A DNA stretch of 60,714 nt from a virus. Positions 32,514 through 39,834 of this stretch are shown here, one piece after another. Each line of letters begins with the position of its first letter. Position 1 is the stretch's first letter. The stretch is from IMG/VR virus record IMGVR_UViG_3300042890_000355, positions 1 through 60,714 of that record. One strand, given 5' to 3'. The position numbers and the translations under genes are program-made. The notes below the pieces were generated by a model, which saw only the letters and a program-made list of their open reading frames with translations, ran no database searches and was not told the origin of the DNA.

Positions 32514-34004
32514 TCAATAGTAAACGTGCTTCTTTCTGAAGCCGATTAGATCTTCACGCTCATCTGAATCGAGCCGCAAAAACCCACCTTGTCTGAAACG
32601 AATTAGTCCTTGTACACAAGCATCAACCAAGTCATCATGGTCTGCATTCGGAAACGCAGCCATCTGCTCGATCAACTCGTGCGCCCACCTCGTATCAGGT
32701 GCCCATACTTTACCCGACTTGAACAAATCAGTCACCGAGTTTAGTCGCACAAATTTATCATTACCTCTAGACGGCGTATATTCACTCACCACAATCCCCA
32801 TCCGCCGGAGTTCAAAAATTAACGGAGCGCCAGCAGCTTTAGCCTCCACAACAAAAGCATCCGGCTCCCAATCCTTATAGTGGTTAAACGCTTTCTCCTT
32901 CAATTCAGGAAACTCCATCCTTTTCTGGAAAGCGTCTAACAGAATGATATTTATATCCTCTGGATTCTCATTCAGATGAAAAACGCCAAGGGTCACGCAG
33001 GCGGAATAGTCTGACCTTTCATTCTTAGTGAATGCGGTATCCCAAGACTGGATGATAAATTCACACCTAGGAGGATCTTCCTTCTCCCAGATCTTCCACC
33101 ACTCTCGTTTAACTAAAGCACCTTCTTCTCCCGTAGGGTTCTGCTGATACTGTGCATTCCATTTACTAGGAGGCAACTCATCCCGTAGTGCCTCTAATTC
33201 TTCTAAGCTCCAAAACTCTGGCCACAAAGCTTTCCCACTGGGCATGATCGCGGGCAGTTCTATCACCTCCCACTCTTCCCCTCTATCCCTACTTGCTGCA
33301 TCCTTAATGATCCTACCAGTCAGGTCTTTCTCCGACCATCTGGTCATAACGACAACAATAGTACCTCCCGGCTGTAAACGTTGTCTAGGCCCAGAGGTGT
33401 ACCATTCATAAATCTTGTCAAAGACCGTAGGGTCTCCTTGAGCTAAAGCCGCTTCCTGTTCAGAGTGGGGATCGTCAATAATCAAAAGATCCGCACCCTT
33501 ACCAGTTACAGTTCCGCCAACGCCGATAGCGAAGTACTCTCCGCCGCCATTAGTAGCCCACCGGCCAGCAGCTTTGGAATCTTGCCGTAGAGAAACATTA
33601 GGAAATATTTTTGAGTACTGTTCACTGTCTACTAAGTTCCTAACCTTGCGGCCAAAGCCAACGGCGAGGTCAGCCGTGTTCGAACATTGAATAACCTTCT
33701 TATTAGGGAATTTCCCAAGGAACCACGACGGCAACAGGTAACTAGCAAACTCTGACTTAGTATGCCGAGGAGCCATATTGATGATTAATCTCTTAATCTT
33801 CCCATTAGCTACATCTTCAAACTTCTTAGCCATGAGAGAATGATGTCTTCCAGAAACAAACCCCGGCCACATTGTCTTGATGTAGTCCATGAAAGACTCC
33901 TGCGCCTTCTCCCGCACAAGCGCACTCTTATAGTCCTCCACCTCAGCCAAGAACAAATCCTTCTCGTTCTCCGGCAAACTATCAATCAATTCTTCCAGCT
34001 TCAT
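32514..34004 (-). CDS. Terminase large subunit
   Basis: 496 residues. The ATPase P-loop is PRHTKSE at 79-85 (the usual form is PPRHGKSE; here Gly is Thr). Walker B is LLIIDDPHSE. The RNase H-like nuclease domain shows QSWDTAF, FVVEAKAAG and NADHDDLVDA, which supply its acidic residues. It powers DNA packaging and cuts concatemers. The start overlaps the small winged-helix gene by 4 nt. It is followed directly by the portal gene. Confidence 0.95.
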   Translation of the reverse strand: MKLEELIDSLPENEKDLFLAEVEDYKSALVREKAQESFMDYIKTMWPGFVSGRHHSLMAKKFEDVANGKIKRLIINMAPRHTKSEFASYLLPSWFLGKFPNKKVIQCSNTADLAVGFGRKVRNLVDSEQYSKIFPNVSLRQDSKAAGRWATNGGGEYFAIGVGGTVTGKGADLLIIDDPHSEQEAALAQGDPTVFDKIYEWYTSGPRQRLQPGGTIVVVMTRWSEKDLTGRIIKDAASRDRGEEWEVIELPAIMPSGKALWPEFWSLEELEALRDELPPSKWNAQYQQNPTGEEGALVKREWWKIWEKEDPPRCEFIIQSWDTAFTKNERSDYSACVTLGVFHLNENPEDINIILLDAFQKRMEFPELKEKAFNHYKDWEPDAFVVEAKAAGAPLIFELRRMGIVVSEYTPSRGNDKFVRLNSVTDLFKSGKVWAPDTRWAHELIEQMAAFPNADHDDLVDACVQGLIRFRQGGFLRLDSDEREDLIGFRKKHVYY

Positions 34005-34300
34005 TCAAGGTTCCGAAAGTTTATATAAACCGGACGAATCGTCCTACCCTGTCTATCCACCTTCTTTATAACACCTATATTCACAAGCCGCTTAATTATT
34101 TTTGAAGTATTTGACATACTCATCTTTCCACGCTGGTGAGCTATGTCCTTCAAAGACGGGCTAAACCCATACCTCTTCCACCACTCATCAATAATCAAAA
34201 ACACTTCCTTCTGTACCGGTGTCATCTCTACCTCCATACACTCGTTAAACGTCATGTCACTTTTACGTGACACCATTTTCTTATTTATCTGTACTTTCAT
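34001..34300 (-). CDS. Winged-helix DNA-binding protein (LexA N-terminal-like)
   Basis: 99 residues. The segment TPVQKEVFLIIDEWWKRYGF, SPSLKDIA and NTSKIIKRLVNIGVIKKV has the layout of the LexA DNA-binding domain (winged helix), without a peptidase domain. It could be a transcriptional regulator or packaging recognition factor. It lies between four palindromic repeats (upstream) and the terminase large gene (4-nt overlap), so it might bind that cluster; this is inference. Confidence 0.7.
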   Translation of the reverse strand: MKVQINKKMVSRKSDMTFNECMEVEMTPVQKEVFLIIDEWWKRYGFSPSLKDIAHQRGKMSMSNTSKIIKRLVNIGVIKKVDRQGRTIRPVYINFRNLE

Positions 34301-34307
34301 AAATCGC

Positions 34308-34406
34308 AGAAAACTTTTAATTTTTCTAGAAAACTTTTAATTTTTCTACATCCTAGAAAACTTTTAATTTTTCTAGAAATTTTTGTAGAAAACTTTTAAT
34401 TTTTCT
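34308..34406. repeat. Cluster of four 20-bp palindromes
   Basis: Four identical copies of AGAAAACTTTTAATTTTTCT at 34308-34327, 34328-34347, 34355-34374 and 34387-34406, with spacers of 0, 7 and 12 bp. The cluster fills the whole space between the small terminase gene and the winged-helix/terminase large operon. The last copy supplies the TAG stop of the small terminase gene. Confidence 0.95.
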
Positions 34407-35130
34407 AGGCCGGGGGGTCTTCCCTAAACGCATGGGTGGGTATGCTGCCAGAAACTTTTTCTGGGGGCGGGGGTTCTTCCGAATCTGATTCTTGTGGGGA
34501 TCGTTCGGGTTGAATAGTATGTATAGGATCTCGGGACTCCGCAACGTCGTTTGGGGGGGTCGGGAGTGGGTGGGTCTCGCCCGCAAGCTCGCGCAAAAGG
34601 GTGTCCGCCTCTACAAACGTCACATCCTCCGCGCCCGCCTTCAGCATCTCACGCAACTGCCCCATGATCTTAGCCTTCGTATCCTCGCTCGACCTGATGT
34701 GACGCACCTCGCGCCTCTCGGTGAACGCAGACACCTCTGTCACTGTGCCGAGTACCTTACTCGCCTGTACCTTCGTCGCCTGTTTAGCCTCAGGGTCAAT
34801 CAGCACTTGGACAAGCGATTGGATTACCAACGACCTCAAGGCTTCAGGGGTGCGATGTTTACTCGCCTCAATCGCCAGCTTATAAGCTTCTATCTCTGCC
34901 TGAATCCTTACGTCCTTGGCTAGCTCGTATGGCTTACTCGCTAGCGTGTGTTTACTCGCGTTCGGTTTGTACGCTTTGCGGTATGCGTCAGCCTTCGTAG
35001 AACCCCTTGCGACCTCTTGGGCGAATGACTGCATCTTGGGTGTGATCGCCTTACGGGAAACGCCAAGAATGTCAGCCATTGGCACTTGCTCTAGACCTTC
35101 CTTGATCTGCTTCCTTGTGAGTGTTTTCAT
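34405..35130 (-). CDS. Terminase small subunit
   Basis: 241 residues. The core KAITPKMQSFAQEVARGSTK, ADAYRKAYKP and QAEIEAYKLAIEASKHRTPE is the typical DNA-binding/oligomerisation region of phage small terminases. It recognises the packaging site. The C-terminal 75 residues are Pro/Glu/Ser-rich and likely disordered (PPNDVAESRDPIHTIQPERS). It is the first gene to the left of the divergent promoter region at 35131-35447. Confidence 0.8.
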   Translation of the reverse strand: MKTLTRKQIKEGLEQVPMADILGVSRKAITPKMQSFAQEVARGSTKADAYRKAYKPNASKHTLASKPYELAKDVRIQAEIEAYKLAIEASKHRTPEALRSLVIQSLVQVLIDPEAKQATKVQASKVLGTVTEVSAFTERREVRHIRSSEDTKAKIMGQLREMLKAGAEDVTFVEADTLLRELAGETHPLPTPPNDVAESRDPIHTIQPERSPQESDSEEPPPPEKVSGSIPTHAFREDPPA

Positions 35131-35212
35131 CTCTCTGTCTCTCCTACGTTATTGGGGGAATGGGAGGCAAAGCCGTTCCGCTTCGCTAGTTCCTTACGGG
35201 CGCGATTGGAAC

Positions 35213-35232
35213 AGAAAACTTTTAAGTTTTCT
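35213..35232. repeat. 20-bp palindrome, variant with perfect 7-bp arms
   Basis: AGAAAACTTTTAAGTTTTCT: arms AGAAAAC and GTTTTCT with a TTTTAA loop. The central base change makes the arms perfectly complementary, unlike most other copies. The hldD copy (6757-6776) is the same sequence on the opposite strand. Confidence 0.9.
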
Positions 35233-35248
35233 ACCCCTTTTGTGCTGC

Positions 35249-35314
35249 CTGTTTTTGTAAGCATTTCGTTCACAGTTTGAAAAGCACTTTCACCCTGTTT
35301 TTGTAATGCTTTCG
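35249..35314. repeat. Pair of direct 20-bp repeats (possible operator)
   Basis: CTGTTTTTGTAAGCATTTCG at 35249-35268 and CTGTTTTTGTAATGCTTTCG at 35295-35314, 46 bp apart, differing at three adjacent positions. Their placement in the divergent promoter region suggests a repressor or activator binding pair. Confidence 0.55.
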
Positions 35315-35447
35315 ATTACATAGGGAAAATACCTAGCGTTGATTTTAAAGGCTTTTTTGATACATGGCACGTTTCTATTATGCTTATATAGTGTAAGGCA
35401 CAACATTTTGATGCACTACATTGCAACCACTTACAAAAGGATTGATA

Positions 35448-35648
35448 ATGAACCTCTACCGACTCAGCGTAATGATTGACAAAAAAACCGATGCACTTGG
35501 ACTTGATTCAAGTGAAATTTTAATTATTAAAACTGCCCACCGAGTAACTGGTGCGACCTATGGCGAGTGCTTCCTTGCATTGGTCAAAGCCGATTGGGAC
35601 TTGCCTGTGGCTTGTCGTGCCATCTCCGAACTTCACGAAACCAACTAA
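35448..35648 (+). CDS. Small early protein with UBA-like pattern
   Basis: 66 residues from ATG 35448, preceded by AAAAGGA. The helical pattern SSEILIIKTAHRVTGATYGE, CFLALVKADWDLPVACRAI resembles UBA-like three-helix domains (as in the EF-Ts N-terminus). First gene of the early operon. Function unknown; the fold suggestion is from pattern only. Confidence 0.55.
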   Translation: MNLYRLSVMIDKKTDALGLDSSEILIIKTAHRVTGATYGECFLALVKADWDLPVACRAISELHETN

Positions 35649-35657
35649 GGAAAAACC

Positions 35658-35897
35658 ATGACCAACACACAACCCGACCACTGCCACTTCTTCGCCTCAT
35701 CCGCTTTCACCTACATCACGACCACCGACAAGCGAGACCTCCGGCAACTTATGAAACACATGGATAAAGAGGGCTACGCCTACAACCTGTTCCTTGTGCC
35801 TGTTCCGCACACCCACGAGTATGAAATCAACCTGTATCAGCCTCAAGTTGACGGCACTCAGTGGCTAGGCTTCTACGACAAGAAAAAAACGCGCTAA
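35658..35897 (+). CDS. Small early protein
   Basis: 79 residues with a likely alpha/beta pattern (KRDLRQLMKHMDKEGYAYNL, FLVPVPHTHEYEINLY). SD AAGGA precedes ATG. The gene is followed by a hairpin (35908-35927). No family recognised. Confidence 0.55.
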   Translation: MTNTQPDHCHFFASSAFTYITTTDKRDLRQLMKHMDKEGYAYNLFLVPVPHTHEYEINLYQPQVDGTQWLGFYDKKKTR

Positions 35898-35907
35898 GGC
35901 ATGCCTG

Positions 35908-35927
35908 AAGCCCTTCTGTGAGGGCTT
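35908..35927 (+). terminator. Hairpin AAGCCCT / AGGGCTT, first copy
   Basis: A 7-bp stem with a 6-nt loop, followed by only a short T run. The same element recurs at 37491-37510 with the same flanks. It may act as a weak terminator, attenuator or RNA-processing site inside the early operon. Confidence 0.45.
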
Positions 35928-35962
35928 TGGGGATTACTTACCACCAACCAAAAGGAGAGACC

Positions 35963-36133
35963 ATGACCCAGTACCTTGAGACAATTTATTTAGCCGTAAA
36001 GACGCTGATCTGCTTCGCAGGTTACGTCGCATCAATTTTTATCGGAGAGCCATCCGAGACCCTAGGGCTTGTCACTGCCCTGTCTGCCGGATCTTGCGCC
36101 CTGTTCGCCCTCATTCAAACCGACTGGAGCTAA
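35963..36133 (+). CDS. Small early membrane protein
   Basis: 56 residues from ATG 35963, with AAAGGAGA upstream. Two hydrophobic segments (IYLAVKTLICFAGYVASIFI and LGLVTALSAGSCALFALI) suggest a helical-hairpin inner-membrane protein. Such small early membrane proteins may alter host envelope functions; unproven. Confidence 0.55.
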   Translation: MTQYLETIYLAVKTLICFAGYVASIFIGEPSETLGLVTALSAGSCALFALIQTDWS

Positions 36134-36136
36134 ACC

Positions 36137-36301
36137 ATGACTGACGCAGAAAAAATTGAAAAACTTGGCGAGGCTTTGAATAACCTTTACCAATCCGCAG
36201 ACCACTACATTGAGGATGGATCTTGGCTTGGTGAATTGCTCAATGACATTGACCGCGCACAAGCATTACTCCAACAAATTGAAATGGGAAAAAAATCATG
36301 A
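36137..36301 (+). CDS. Small early acidic helical protein
   Basis: 54 residues (MTDAEKIEKLGEALNNLYQS ... IDRALALLQQ-like helix ending MGKKS). ATG 36137 lies 3 nt after the previous stop, and the TGA overlaps the next ATG. Helical throughout; function unknown. Confidence 0.5.
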   Translation: MTDAEKIEKLGEALNNLYQSADHYIEDGSWLGELLNDIDRAQALLQQIEMGKKS

Positions 36302-36510
36302 ATGCCATTGTTCTAGACACACCCGAAAAGATCGCCCGCTTCCGCCTTCTAGCCCTTCGGGGGGCTTTGCGCCTTGAGATCGCGGGCATGAAAAAGCGCG
36401 GACAGTCTGCGTATCAAACCCTCAAAAACGAGGGCTATACCGGAACACGCGCCCAAGTACTTGAGCAACTTCACAACCACCTAGAAACCACAAAGGAGAC
36501 CATCCGATGA
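36298..36510 (+). CDS. Small early protein ending ETIR
   Basis: 70 residues. Predicted two-helix protein with conserved-looking GALRLEIAGMKKRGQSAYQT and GYTGTRAQVLEQLHNHLET. The last residues, KETIR, are encoded by the ribosome-binding cassette of the next gene (GGAGACCATCCGATG at 36495-36509). Confidence 0.55.
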   Translation: MNAIVLDTPEKIARFRLLALRGALRLEIAGMKKRGQSAYQTLKNEGYTGTRAQVLEQLHNHLETTKETIR

Positions 36511-36653
36511 AACGCTATTTTGTCCACATCCCAACATGGATACACATCGCCATGACTTGCTACGGCACGAACAAAAAAGACGCTATCGCCCGATTCCGCC
36601 ATCAGCATGGGCTTGTCCGTATGCCCAAGGGCTACGGCATTTGGGAGGCTTAA
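36507..36653 (+). CDS. Small early protein
   Basis: 48 residues (KRYFVHIPTWIHIAMTCYGT ... GYGIWEA). ATG overlaps the previous TGA and is preceded by the repeated GGAGACCATCCG cassette. No family recognised. Confidence 0.5.
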   Translation: MKRYFVHIPTWIHIAMTCYGTNKKDAIARFRHQHGLVRMPKGYGIWEA

Positions 36654-36656
36654 ACC

Positions 36657-36833
36657 ATGTTTACCTATATCGCGTTTTACAAAGGCAAAGAAATCACAGT
36701 CAAGGCTTTGCGCTCATTCGATGCTCAGGAGATCGCTAGCAAGATTTTTAAAGCCAAGAAAAGCTACGAAGTGACTGTAATGCTTGTCGCCAAAGATGAC
36801 GAGCCAGTTATCCACCACCCCGCCACAATTTAA
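36657..36833 (+). CDS. Small early protein
   Basis: 58 residues with a beta-alpha-beta pattern (FTYIAFYKGKEITVKALRSF, SYEVTVMLVAKDDEP). 3 nt after the preceding gene. Function unknown. Confidence 0.5.
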   Translation: MFTYIAFYKGKEITVKALRSFDAQEIASKIFKAKKSYEVTVMLVAKDDEPVIHHPATI

Positions 36834-36845
36834 GGAGACCATCCG

Positions 36846-37313
36846 ATGAACAAAGAACTAGCCAACCAAATCGCCCAAGCCTACGACCAAACCTTGTATC
36901 ACTCCAAGTTTTTAAGAACGCCAAGGAATAACGCACAAGTAATGCTCGGAGGGCGCACCCATTACGTTGACGACAATACTTTGCACTTCTTTAACGCAAG
37001 GATTACATCCGCTCAGCCTTCGACCTTCGGTCTGTTCTACCGCATAACCGAATCTCTCAGCCTTCCAACTGGCGGGAGAGGCTTTAGGACTGTCCTCTTT
37101 GATCTCGGGGGACAAGTTGTCTACCGCCCTCAACTGGCAGAGATGGAGAACAAAACCGAAAAGGCAGAAAAGGCTTTTTATAAATGGTTTGAAACCTTTG
37201 ATATTGAGACCTATTACCGCGACCAAATTAGAGAGAGGATCATCCTCACAAACCGCCAAGCTAACCGCCTTGAAGATGCTTTGAACGCTTTGAGCCAAAA
37301 GGAGACCGCATGA
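36846..37313 (+). CDS. Early protein of unknown function
   Basis: 155 residues preceded by the exact GGAGACCATCCG cassette. N-terminal DQTLYHSKFLRTPRNNAQVM is followed by a beta-rich middle and a helical C-terminus (TNRQANRLEDALNALSQKET). One of the larger early proteins; no recognised domain. Confidence 0.6.
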   Translation: MNKELANQIAQAYDQTLYHSKFLRTPRNNAQVMLGGRTHYVDDNTLHFFNARITSAQPSTFGLFYRITESLSLPTGGRGFRTVLFDLGGQVVYRPQLAEMENKTEKAEKAFYKWFETFDIETYYRDQIRERIILTNRQANRLEDALNALSQKETA

Positions 37314-37483
37314 ACTACCCGACCGCCTTCGTTATCTCTCAGGGTTACAAATACGAGAGAACAAAAAGCAGCGCACGAGCGAAAACCTACCGCACTTGGC
37401 TAGCCCAAGCCACCGCCAAAGACCCCGCCAACCGCCTAGAGATCGTCCGATTGTTTGAGATAGGGAGAGCCGAAGCGAGATAA
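37310..37483 (+). CDS. Small basic early protein
   Basis: 57 residues, Arg/Lys-rich (GYKYERTKSSARAKTYRTWL, RLEIVRLFEIGRAEAR). ATG overlaps the previous TGA. The stop is followed by the second AAGCCCT hairpin. A nucleic-acid-binding role is possible. Confidence 0.5.
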   Translation: MNYPTAFVISQGYKYERTKSSARAKTYRTWLAQATAKDPANRLEIVRLFEIGRAEAR

Positions 37484-37490
37484 CCGCCTG

Positions 37491-37510
37491 AAGCCCTTTT
37501 CTGAGGGCTT
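37491..37510 (+). terminator. Hairpin AAGCCCT / AGGGCTT, second copy
   Basis: Same 7-bp stem and 6-nt loop as at 35908-35927, with a different loop sequence and matching flanks (CCTG before, TTTGG-like after). Lies between two early genes, about 35 nt before the next start. Confidence 0.45.
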
Positions 37511-37545
37511 TGGAGGGTACTTTTGCCCGAACAGGAGAAAACTAA

Positions 37546-37854
37546 ATGCTAAAAGTTAATAAATACAACGTCAGGATTGTGCGAAAGGGCGACCGCTTCG
37601 GGCGCGACGATTGCCTGACCCATGACGAAGACAAACCAATGGTTGAATTCTACGACTCGAACCACCCGACCAATGACGGGCGAGGAGGGTTTGTAAGCCG
37701 TTATTACGTCGGGACGCTACTCGGACATGAGGGCTTTCATGGGGGCGACCCTACGGGCGGATTATGCCTTGACGGGGGTCAGCGCGACACCTACACAGTA
37801 AGCGATCAGGACATGCAAACAGTCAGAACATACATTCAAGAGGCAACAAGATGA
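37546..37854 (+). CDS. Early protein of unknown function
   Basis: 102 residues, polar with many Asp/Gly (NVRIVRKGDRFGRDDCLTHD, VEFYDSNHPTNDGRGGFVSR). The Gly/Asp/His-rich middle (LGHEGFHGGDPTGGLCLDGG) might bind metal. SD GGAG upstream. Unrecognised. Confidence 0.58.
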   Translation: MLKVNKYNVRIVRKGDRFGRDDCLTHDEDKPMVEFYDSNHPTNDGRGGFVSRYYVGTLLGHEGFHGGDPTGGLCLDGGQRDTYTVSDQDMQTVRTYIQEATR

Positions 37855-38033
37855 GCAAATTAAAACTTAGCGTTGATCTACTGGACAACCTTTATGGTTC
37901 TGCCGTCGTCAACATTGGAAAAAATAGCGGTTACGTTGAAGTTTTTATTGACGAGGGAGGCGACTTGACTGTGATTGTCTACGACAAAACAGGCGAGATC
38001 GTCCACTCATACGACACACCTTGGAAAAAATAA
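37851..38033 (+). CDS. Small early beta protein
   Basis: 60 residues with alternating strands (VVNIGKNSGYVEVFIDEGGD, LTVIVYDKTGEIVHSYD). ATGA overlap with the preceding gene. Function unknown. Confidence 0.52.
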   Translation: MSKLKLSVDLLDNLYGSAVVNIGKNSGYVEVFIDEGGDLTVIVYDKTGEIVHSYDTPWKK

Positions 38034-38042
38034 GGAAGAACC

Positions 38043-38354
38043 ATGCAAACAAGAACACGCAAAACACCACACGGCTACATGACCGAGACCAACATTTTAT
38101 TGAGCGACTCAATGCAGTTATCGCTTACCACGATGAAAAGATCATCCGGACAACTGACCACGACCGCAGTTGTGACCATCCGAGAGGGTCAGTTTTTCTC
38201 GCATCGAATGTTTCACGACTACAACAAAACGCTTTTGACGAGCCGTGTCGCCCGATGCACACCCAAAGCATTGGAGACCCAACACGCCCAAGCCTTGCAA
38301 AACTTAGACGTTATCAAAGACACAGTAAACCACCACTACGCAACCCTGAACTGA
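38043..38354 (+). CDS. Early protein of unknown function
   Basis: 103 residues. Thr/Arg-rich N-terminus (QTRTRKTPHGYMTETNILLS) and helical C-terminus (QHAQALQNLDVIKDTVNHHY). Preferred over another frame that overlaps it because it has the better ribosome site (AAGGAAG) and abuts its neighbours. Confidence 0.5.
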   Translation: MQTRTRKTPHGYMTETNILLSDSMQLSLTTMKRSSGQLTTTAVVTIREGQFFSHRMFHDYNKTLLTSRVARCTPKALETQHAQALQNLDVIKDTVNHHYATLN

Positions 38355-38366
38355 GGAGACCATCCG

Positions 38367-38546
38367 ATGACAACTTTTAGAGTGAAATTTATAAACACGG
38401 CTAGCCTGAGCATGACTGTTGAGGCAGAGACAGAAGAACAAGCGACCGAGCTTGCATGGAAAAAGTTTAATGCCGTGAATGTGCGTGACCCCTATTTGTA
38501 CTGGGACATTGGTTATGTTAATGAACTAGAGGAGACCATCCGATGA
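38367..38546 (+). CDS. Small early protein ending ETIR
   Basis: 59 residues (TTFRVKFINTASLSMTVEAE, EEQATELAWKKF, then LEETIR). The cassette GGAGACCATCCGATG stands both before its start and, as coding sequence, at its end. The EAETEEQATELAW strand-helix pattern resembles small phage DpnD/PcfM-type domains. Function unknown. Confidence 0.55.
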   Translation: MTTFRVKFINTASLSMTVEAETEEQATELAWKKFNAVNVRDPYLYWDIGYVNELEETIR

Positions 38547-38719
38547 TTGACCAAAACGATATTTCAAATGCCGTACTGAATATGTACGACATTCGGGACG
38601 CTTTGTCTAAACGAATGAAAGCAAGACGCATACATGACCCCGATACAGATTACTCGATTGGCGACTGTATAAATGATGTCATTCTATTTTTGGAACAACT
38701 AGAGGAGACCAACCAATGA
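38543..38719 (+). CDS. Small early protein
   Basis: 58 residues, helical and charged (ISNAVLNMYDIRDALSKRMK ... LEETNQ). Its end overlaps a degenerate copy of the ribosome-binding cassette (GGAGACCAACCAATG). ATGA overlaps on both sides. Confidence 0.5.
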   Translation: MIDQNDISNAVLNMYDIRDALSKRMKARRIHDPDTDYSIGDCINDVILFLEQLEETNQ

Positions 38720-39201
38720 CCAATGAACAACTGCAACAAGTGGCAAACCAGTTAATTGAGCAATACAGGCACGAAATCGTCCGAGATGGCGATTGGTGGC
38801 ATGGCACAGATGAGCATTCATTTAACATCCATTCACCCGATGAGGACGGATGGTTTTCTATCAACGTCTACAAAGTTGACCCAGTTACAGGGATGGATAA
38901 CTACGAATGGATGATCGACCTTGAGCGTATTTATTTGGGCTTGGGCGAGACCAACGGCACTATCCGGATGCGGGACGACCTAGCCAAAGCGGGTTACGCC
39001 ATTCCCGCTTCGCGCACCTTCAGCGATTACGACACGCTAGACGATGACCTTTACATCACCGCCAAAGAGTTAGAGGGCGCAGTGCAAGGTGACGACCCCG
39101 CAGACCCTGACGACCACCCGTTTTGCTACGTCAAACTGAAAGACGGACGGAGTTTGTACTTCATCAGCGTAGACCTAGATTTTGAGGAGACCATCCGATG
39201 A
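38716..39201 (+). CDS. Early acidic protein ending ETIR
   Basis: 161 residues, strongly acidic (HSFNIHSPDEDGWFSINVYK, EGAVQGDDPADPDDHPFCYV). Such DNA-mimic-like acidity is seen in some anti-restriction proteins, but no such family is recognised. The last residues DFEETIR are encoded by the next gene's ribosome-binding cassette. Confidence 0.55.
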   Translation: MTNEQLQQVANQLIEQYRHEIVRDGDWWHGTDEHSFNIHSPDEDGWFSINVYKVDPVTGMDNYEWMIDLERIYLGLGETNGTIRMRDDLAKAGYAIPASRTFSDYDTLDDDLYITAKELEGAVQGDDPADPDDHPFCYVKLKDGRSLYFISVDLDFEETIR

Positions 39202-39455
39202 ACAAATTAGAAGCCCACAAATACCACACCGAGGAACTAGCCAAGCATGGATGGCATGTTCTGCACATGCTACACATTGACGACATTAAAGACCGCATCA
39301 ACGGAGGCACAGACATTGTGGAGATGCCTTCCGATGCAGTACTGAATGACGCTTGCGCTTATGTTGCTAACGGACACGACTTCCACGACTACGCAGACTG
39401 CGTAGATTGGGCGGTGAGCATGATTCACGAATGGAAAGAGGAGGGATCAATATGA
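39198..39455 (+). CDS. Early protein of unknown function
   Basis: 85 residues, helical, His/Asp-rich (HKYHTEELAKHGWHVLHMLH, ANGHDFHDYADCVDW). The start is set by the GGAGACCATCCG cassette. Overlaps the next gene by 4 nt. Unrecognised. Confidence 0.55.
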   Translation: MNKLEAHKYHTEELAKHGWHVLHMLHIDDIKDRINGGTDIVEMPSDAVLNDACAYVANGHDFHDYADCVDWAVSMIHEWKEEGSI

Positions 39456-39667
39456 AAACATCCGAACACTTCGCACTTGACGAATGGTTGTCAGACTACC
39501 CCGACAACCTGACTTACGACCAAGTGATCGCCATTCTGCGCGACCCTGAGAACACATGGTGCGCTGATGACATTACTGTTTGGGATGGCGTATCAAATAC
39601 TGAACTAAACGAAGTCGCCAACTACATTGAAAGCACAAAGAAACATTTTGAAAGGGTTACATCATGA
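39452..39667 (+). CDS. Small acidic early protein
   Basis: 71 residues from ATG 39452 (ATGA overlap with the preceding gene). Acidic helices (ALDEWLSDYPDNLTYDQVIA, TELNEVANYIESTKKHFERV). Unrecognised. Confidence 0.52.
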   Translation: MKTSEHFALDEWLSDYPDNLTYDQVIAILRDPENTWCADDITVWDGVSNTELNEVANYIESTKKHFERVTS

Positions 39668-39825
39668 AAGTATCAGAACTGATCGCCCACCTAAGCGAAC
39701 TACCACCGCACCTAGAAGTCATGGTGTGGGATGCCGGAAATCGCAGCCGAATTGCGAGCGTTGACGACTCATTTATCCATGACGAACTGCCGTTCGTTGA
39801 ACTAAACACAGACACAGACGATTAA
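39664..39825 (+). CDS. Small early protein
   Basis: 53 residues (KVSELIAHLSELPPHLEVMV ... ELNTDTDD). The opening, helix then PPxxEVMVWD strand, is a small phage domain seen in many short early proteins. ATGA overlap upstream; SD AAGGAAA of the next gene follows the stop. Confidence 0.55.
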   Translation: MKVSELIAHLSELPPHLEVMVWDAGNRSRIASVDDSFIHDELPFVELNTDTDD

Positions 39826-39834
39826 GGAAACAAA

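Larger units (their letters stand above)
35131..35447. promoter_or_regulatory. Divergent intergenic region between late and early operons
   Basis: 317 bp without a gene, separating the minus-strand terminase operon from the plus-strand early operon. It holds one perfect palindrome of the dispersed family (35213-35232) and two near-identical 20-mers (35249-35268 and 35295-35314). It also has an AT-rich stretch with -10-like TATTAT and TATATA at about 35376-35391. No strong -35 at ideal spacing was found. Confidence 0.6.

Noticed and set aside
34308-34406. CRISPR-like array
   Set aside because: Repeats are only 20 bp with spacers of 0-12 bp; no leader or cas genes. Treated as a palindrome cluster.
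34449-34465. Short palindrome CCAGAAACTTTTTCTGG inside the small terminase gene
   Set aside because: Different arms and loop from the 20-bp family; probably chance within an AT-rich coding stretch.
35350-35400. Sigma-54 promoter based on TGGCACG
   Set aside because: No GC doublet with TTGC at the required spacing.
38021-38380. Plus frame of 119 codons overlapping 38043-38354
   Set aside because: Overlaps the genes on both sides and lacks the spacing used in this operon; 38043-38354 fits the gene grid better.
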